DNA of 64,000 nucleotides from Tupaia tana (lineage: Eukaryota > Chordata > Mammalia > Scandentia > Tupaiidae). A program made the position numbers and the translations under genes. The stretch covers positions 248,001 through 312,000 of the forward strand of contig JAKSZU010000013.1 of assembly GCA_026018925.1 (NCBI GenBank). The letters are read 5' to 3'. Within the stretch, counting starts at the first letter, position 1, and each line of letters begins with the position of its first letter. The notes beneath the pieces were generated by a model. That model did no database searches, had not been told where the DNA came from, and was given only the letters and a program-made list of their open reading frames with translations. Of this stretch, positions 58,664 through 64,000 are shown piece by piece.

Positions 58664-61600
58664 GAGGTAAAGAGAGAGACCAAGATTGATTCAGAGACAG
58701 GAGATATGAAAGGGGTTTTCCTACCATGTGGGATTTTGTATGCTGGAGGCCCAGTTAGGAGTGGGACATCTTTCTTTCTCCCAGCATGTCTACATCTCAG
58801 GAGCCATGGAGCAGGCTGTCTCTTGAAGAAGGGCTGTTCTGGGAGGAGGAGAGGGGATTATTAACAAAACAAAGGCCTAGGAGGGAGGGGCCAAAGGGCC
58901 CTGTAAGAAGCCTCACCTTAAAAAATTCTAAAAAGCAAAAATTAAAAAAAAAAAGACAGACAGACAGAGAGAGAGAGAGAGAGAGAGAGTGAGAGGTAAA
59001 GAGAGAGACCAAGATTGATTCAGAGACAGGAGATATGAAAGGGGTTTTCCTACCATGTGGGATTTTGTATGCTGGAGGCCCAGTTAGGAGTGGGACATCT
59101 TTCTTTCTCCCAGCATGTCTACATCTCAGGAGCCATGGAGCAGGCTGTCTCTTGAAGAAGGGCTGTTCTGGGAGGAGGAGAGGGGATTATTAACAAAACA
59201 AAGGCCTAGGAGGGAGGGGCCAAAGGGCCCTGTAAGAAGCCTCACCTTAAAAAATTCTAAAAAGCAAAAATTAAAAAAAAAAGACAGACAGACAGAGAGA
59301 GAGAGAGAGAGAGAGAGAGTGAGAGGTAAAGAGAGAGACCAAGATTGATTCAGAGACAGGAGATATGAAAGGGGTTTTCCTACCATGTGGGATTTTGTAT
59401 GCTGGAGGCCCAGTTAGGAGTGGGACATCTTTCTTTCTCCCAGCATGTCTACATCTCAGGAGCCATGGAGCAGGCTGTCTCTTGAAGAAGGGCTGTTCTG
59501 GGAGGAGGAGAGGGGATTATTAACAAAACAAAGGCCTAGGAGGGAGGGGCCAAAGGGCCCTGTAAGAAGCCTCACCTTAAAAAATTCTAAAAAGCAAAAA
59601 TTTAAAAAAAAAGACAGACAGACAGAGAGAGAGAGAGAGAGAGAGAGAGTGAGAGGTAAAGAGAGAGACCAAGATTGATTCAGAGACAGGAGATATGAAA
59701 GGGGTTTTCCTACCATGTGGGATTTTGTATGCTGGAGGCCCAGTTAGGAGTGGGACATCTTTCTTTCTCCCAGCATGTCTACATCTCAGGAGCCATGGAG
59801 CAGGCTGTCTCTTGAAGAAGGGCTGTTCTGGGAGGAGGAGAGGGGATTATTAACAAAACAAAGGCCTAGGAGGGAGGGGCCAAAGGGCCCTGTAAGAAGC
59901 CTCACCTTAAAAAATTCTAAAAAGCAAAAATTTAAAAAAAAAGACAGACAGACAGAGAGAGAGAGAGAGAGAGAGAGAGTGAGAGGTAAAGAGAGAGACC
60001 AAGATTGATTCAGAGACAGGAGATATGAAAGGGGTTTTCCTACCATGTGGGATTTTGTATGCTGGAGGCCCAGTTAGGAGTGGGACATCTTTCTTTCTCC
60101 CAGCATGTCTACATCTCAGGAGCCATGGAGCAGGCTGTCTCTTGAAGAAGGGCTGTTCTGGGAGGAGGAGAGGGGATTATTAACAAAACAAAGGCCTAGG
60201 AGGGAGGGGCCAAAGGGCCCTGTAAGAAGCCTCACCTTAAAAAATTCTAAAAAGCAAAAATTTAAAAAAAAAGACAGACAGACAGAGAGAGAGAGAGAGA
60301 GAGAGAGAGTGAGAGGTAAAGAGAGAGACCAAGATTGATTCAGAGACAGGAGATATGAAAGGGGTTTTCCTACCATGTGGGATTTTGTATGCTGGAGGCC
60401 CAGTTAGGAGTGGGACATCTTTCTTTCTCCCAGCATGTCTACATCTCAGGAGCCATGGAGCAGGCTGTCTCTTGAAGAAGGGCTGTTCTGGGAGGAGGAG
60501 AGGGGATTATTAACAAAACAAAGGCCTAGGAGGGAGGGGCCAAAGGGCCCTGTAAGAAGCCTCACCTTAAAAAATTCTAAAAAGCAAAAATTTAAAAAAA
60601 AAGACAGACAGACAGAGAGAGAGAGAGAGAGAGAGAGAGTGAGAGGTAAAGAGAGAGACCAAGATTGATTCAGAGACAGGAGATATGAAAGGGGTTTTCC
60701 TACCATGTGGGATTTTGTATGCTGGAGGCCCAGTTAGGAGTGGGACATCTTTCTTTCTCCCAGCATGTCTACATCTCAGGAGCCATGGAGCAGGCTGTCT
60801 CTTGAAGAAGGGCTGTTCTGGGAGGAGGAGAGGGGATTATTAACAAAACAAAGGCCTAGGAGGGAGGGGCCAAAGGGCCCTGTAAGAAGCCTCACCTTAA
60901 AAAATTCTAAAAAGCAAAAATTAAAAAAAAAAGACAGACAGACAGAGAGAGAGAGAGAGAGAGAGAGTGAGAGGTAAAGAGAGAGACCAAGATTGATTCA
61001 GAGACAGGAGATATGAAAGGGGTTTTCCTACCATGTGGGATTTTGTATGCTGGAGGCCCAGTTAGGAGTGGGACATCTTTCTTTCTCCCAGCATGTCTAC
61101 ATCTCAGGAGCCATGGAGCAGGCTGTCTCTTGAAGAAGGGCTGTTCATGTGGGATTTTGTATGCTGATTCAGAGGCCCAGTTAGGAGTTAGGGACATCTT
61201 TCTTTCTCCCAGCATGTCTACATCTCAGGAGCCATGGAGCAGGCTGTCTCTTGAAGAAGGGCTGTTCTGGGAGGAGGAGAGGGGATTATTAACAAAACAA
61301 AGGCCTAGGAGGGAGGGGCCAAAGGGCCCTGTAAGAAGCCTCACCTTAAAAAATTCTAAAAAGCAAAAATTAAAAAAAAAAGACAGACAGACAGAGAGAG
61401 AGAGAGAGAGAGAGAGTGAGAGGTAAAGAGAGAGACCAAGATTGATTCAGAGACAGGAGATATGAAAGGGGTTTTCCTACCATGTGGGATTTTGTATGCT
61501 GGAGGCCCAGTTAGGAGTGGGACATCTTTCTTTCTCCCAGCATGTCTACATCTCAGGAGCCATGGAGCAGGCTGTCTCTTGAAGAAGGGCTGTTCATGGG

Positions 61601-63235
61601 GATTTTGTATGCTGGAGGCCCAGTTAGGAGTGGGACATCTTTCTTTCTCCCATGTCTACATCTCAGGAGCCATGGAGCAGGCTGTCTCTTGAAGAAGGGC
61701 TGTTCTGGGAGGAGGAGAGGGGATTATTAACAAAACAAAGGGGAGGGAGGGGCCAAAGGGCCCTGTAAGAAGCCTCACCTTAAAAAATTCTAAAAAGCAA
61801 AAATTAAAAAAAAAACAGACAGACAGAGAGAGAGAGAGAGAGAGAGAGAGTGAGAGGTAAAGAGAGAGACCAAGATTGATTCAGAGACAGGAGATATGAA
61901 AGGGGTTTTCCTACCATGTGGGATTTTGTATGCTGGAGGCCCAGTTAGGAGTGGGACATCTTTCTTTCTCCCAGCATGTCTACATCTCAGGAGCCATGGA
62001 GCAGGCTGTCTCTTGAAGAAGGGCTGTTCTGGGAGGAGGAGAGGGGATTATTAACAAAACAAAGGCCTAGGAGGGAGGGGCCAAAGGGCCCTGTAAGAAG
62101 CCTCACCTTAAAAAATTCTAAAAAGCAAAAATTAAAAAAAAAAGACAGACAGAGAGAGAGAGAGAGAGAGAGAGAGTGAGAGGTAAAGAGAGAGACCAAG
62201 ATTGATTCAGAGACAGGAGATATGAAAGGGGTTTTCCTACCATGTGGGATTTTGTATGCTGGAGGCCCAGTTAGGAGTGGGACATCTTTCTTTCTCCCAG
62301 CATGTCTACATCTCAGGAGCCATGGAGCAGGCTGTCTCTTGAAGAAGGGCTGTTCTGGGAGGAGGAGAGGGGATTATTAACAAAACAAAGGCCTAGGAGG
62401 GAGGGGCCAAAGGGCCCTGTAAGAAGCCTCACCTTAAAAAATTCTAAAAAGCAAAAATTTAAAAAAAAAGACAGACAGACAGAGAGAGAGAGAGAGAGAG
62501 AGAGAGTGAGAGGTAAAGAGAGAGACCAAGATTGATTCAGAGACAGGAGATATGAAAGGGGTTTTCCTACCATGTGGGATTTTGTATGCTGGAGGCCCAG
62601 TTAGGAGTGGGACATCTTTCTTTCTCCCAGCATGTCTACATCTCAGGAGCCATGGAGCAGGCTGTCTCTTGAAGAAGGGCTGTTCTGGGAGGAGGAGAGG
62701 GGATTATTAACAAAACAAAGGCCTAGGAGGGAGGGGCCAAAGGGCCCTGTAAGAAGCCTCACCTTAAAAAATTCTAAAAAGCAAAAATTAAAAAAAAAAG
62801 ACAGACAGACAGAGAGAGAGAGAGAGAGAGAGAGTGAGAGGTAAAGAGAGAGACCAAGATTGATTCAGAGACAGGAGATATGAAAGGGGTTTTCCTACCA
62901 TGTGGGATTTTGTATGCTGGAGGCCCAGTTAGGAGTGGGACATCTTTCTTTCTCCCAGCATGTCTACATCTCAGGAGCCATGGAGCAGGCTGTCTCTTGA
63001 AGAAGGGCTGTTCATGGGGATTTTGTATGCTGGAGGCCCAGAGGGTGGGACATCTTTCTTTCTCCCAGCATGTCTACATCTCAGGAATGGAGCAGGCTGT
63101 CTCTTGAAGAAGGGCTGTTCTGGGAGGAGGAGAGGGGATTATTAACAAAACAAAGGCCTAGGAGGGAGGGGCCCCCTGTAAGAAGCCTCACCTTAAAAAA
63201 TTCTAAAAAGCAAAAATTAAAAAAAAAAGACAGAC

Positions 63236-63272
<37 letters not shown>

Positions 63273-63563
63273 AAGAGAGAGACCAAGATTGATTCAGAGA
63301 CAGGAGATATGAAAGGGGTTTTCCTACCATGTGGGATTTTGTATGCTGGAGGCCCAGTTAGGAGTGGGACATCTTTCTTTCTCCCAGCATGTCTACATCT
63401 CAGGAGCCATGGAGCAGGCTGTCTCTTGAAGAAGGGCTGTTCTGGGAGGAGGAGAGGGGATTATTAACAAAACAAAGGCCTAGGAGGGAGGGGCCAAAGG
63501 GCCCTGTAAGAAGCCTCACCTTAAAAAATTCTAAAAAGCAAAAATTAAAAAAAAAAGACAGAC

Positions 63564-63600
<37 letters not shown>

Positions 63601-64000
63601 AAGAGAGAGACCAAGATTGATTCAGAGACAGGAGATATGAAAGGGGTTTTCCTACCATGTGGGATTTTGTATGCTGGAGGCCCAGTTAGGAGTGGGACAT
63701 CTTTCTTTCTCCCAGCATGTCTACATCTCAGGAGCCATGGAGCAGGCTGTCTCTTGAAGAAGGGCTGTTCTGGGAGGAGGAGAGGGGATTATTAACAAAA
63801 CAAAGGCCTAGGAGGGAGGGGCCAAAGGGCCCTGTAAGAAGCCTCACCTTAAAAAATTCTAAAAAGCAAAAATTAAAAAAAAAAGACAGACAGACAGAGA
63901 GAGAGAGAGAGAGAGAGAGAGTGAGAGGTAAAGAGAGAGACCAAGATTGATTCAGAGACAGGAGATATGAAAGGGGTTTTCCTACCATGTGGGATTTTGT
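55000..64000 (-). repeat. Array 2: about 29 LINE monomers of a ~329-bp type, open at both ends
   Basis: Unit starts ('atgtctacatctc') recur about 29 times from 55,179 to 63,717, mostly at 329-332 bp, with outliers of 319-326 bp and three short units beginning near 61,093, 61,542 and 62,960. Most length change is in a GA microsatellite. The unit is homologous over its whole length to the monomers of element 2 and, more distantly, to array 1 and the old type. By analogy the LINE body would lie to the left, in the gap. The array continues beyond 64,000. Open frames in it are repeat and microsatellite artefacts. Confidence 0.95.
61093..63070 (-). repeat. Three spliced-type short monomers within array 2
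   Basis: Junctions at about 61,145/61,146, 61,594/61,595 and 63,012/63,013 join 'gggctgtt' to 'catg(t)ggg', removing the same segment that is 216 bp (63,770-63,985) in a full unit. On the minus strand that segment starts GT and ends AG. Neighbouring units also carry odd 3-6-bp losses, for example at about 61,741, 63,041, 63,085 and 63,171. Confidence 0.8.

Noticed and set aside
55000..64000. Arg-Glu-rich and Ser-Leu-rich frames in the 329-bp array
   Set aside because: These are translations of the GA/CT microsatellite in each monomer, in both directions.
31597..64000. CRISPR array
   Set aside because: The repeats are 329-341 bp with no short-repeat/unique-spacer pattern, and the context is a mammalian genome.

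Overview
This is eukaryotic, almost certainly placental-mammal, DNA with no bacterial traits and no intact host gene that I can support. It consists almost entirely of retrotransposon-derived sequence: LINE-1 ORF1 and ORF2 remnants, about 17 copies of tRNA-derived SINEs with A-box and B-box motifs and poly-A tails, endogenous-retrovirus LTRs, and two very large tandem arrays. The SINE has no 7SL/Alu or B1 part and does not match the carnivore, horse, bat, rabbit or armadillo SINEs I know. A colugo (Dermoptera, CYN-type SINE) is my best guess, at low to moderate confidence.

Layout. 1-4,870: old L1 debris, an LTR-like promoter segment with a minisatellite, several SINEs, and unassigned sequence. 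4,888-7,717: an ORF1-only LINE element (element 0, minus strand) with a perfect 15-bp target-site duplication (TSD). 7,733-19,900: unassigned sequence including a CpG-rich island at about 8,320-8,910, SINEs, a 5'-truncated L1 (10,837-11,709), an LTR (11,778-12,364), and a twin-primed L1 with an inverted 5' part (14,426-16,466). 19,916-26,196: a second ORF1-only element (element 1) carrying a third one (element 2, 22,310-25,294) nested inside it, each with its own 14-bp TSD. 26,211-28,244: SINEs, a minisatellite, and two LTRs of one family arranged head to head. 28,245-54,254: a fourth ORF1-only element (element 3) inserted into the second of these LTRs. It carries two 452-bp solo LTRs in its 3' UTR and a 22.6-kb 5' array of 66 full 340/341-bp monomers. 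54,900-54,999: a 100-N gap. 55,000-64,000: a second array of about 329-bp monomers that runs off the window.

How it fits together. All four ORF1-bearing elements share one plan on the minus strand: 5' UTR made of tandem monomers, a linker, ORF1, a roughly 1-kb 3' UTR made of two diverged tandem modules, then poly-A. None has room for ORF2, so they are half-LINE (HAL1-like) elements that would need L1 ORF2 protein in trans. The two satellite-sized arrays are therefore amplified promoter monomers of this LINE family rather than an unrelated satellite. The 16-bp TSD around the 26-kb block shows it began as a single retrotransposition event.

The most novel signal is in the short monomers. At the 5' ends of elements 0, 2 and 3, and in the 329-bp array, there are short monomers of about 108-136 bp. 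Each lacks exactly the segment that starts with GT and ends with AG on the LINE sense strand, preceded by a pyrimidine tract. In element 2, two acceptor sites 5 nt apart explain unit lengths of 113 and 108 bp. I read these as retrotransposed splice products: the monomers contain an intron, and 5'-UTR transcripts were spliced before reverse transcription.
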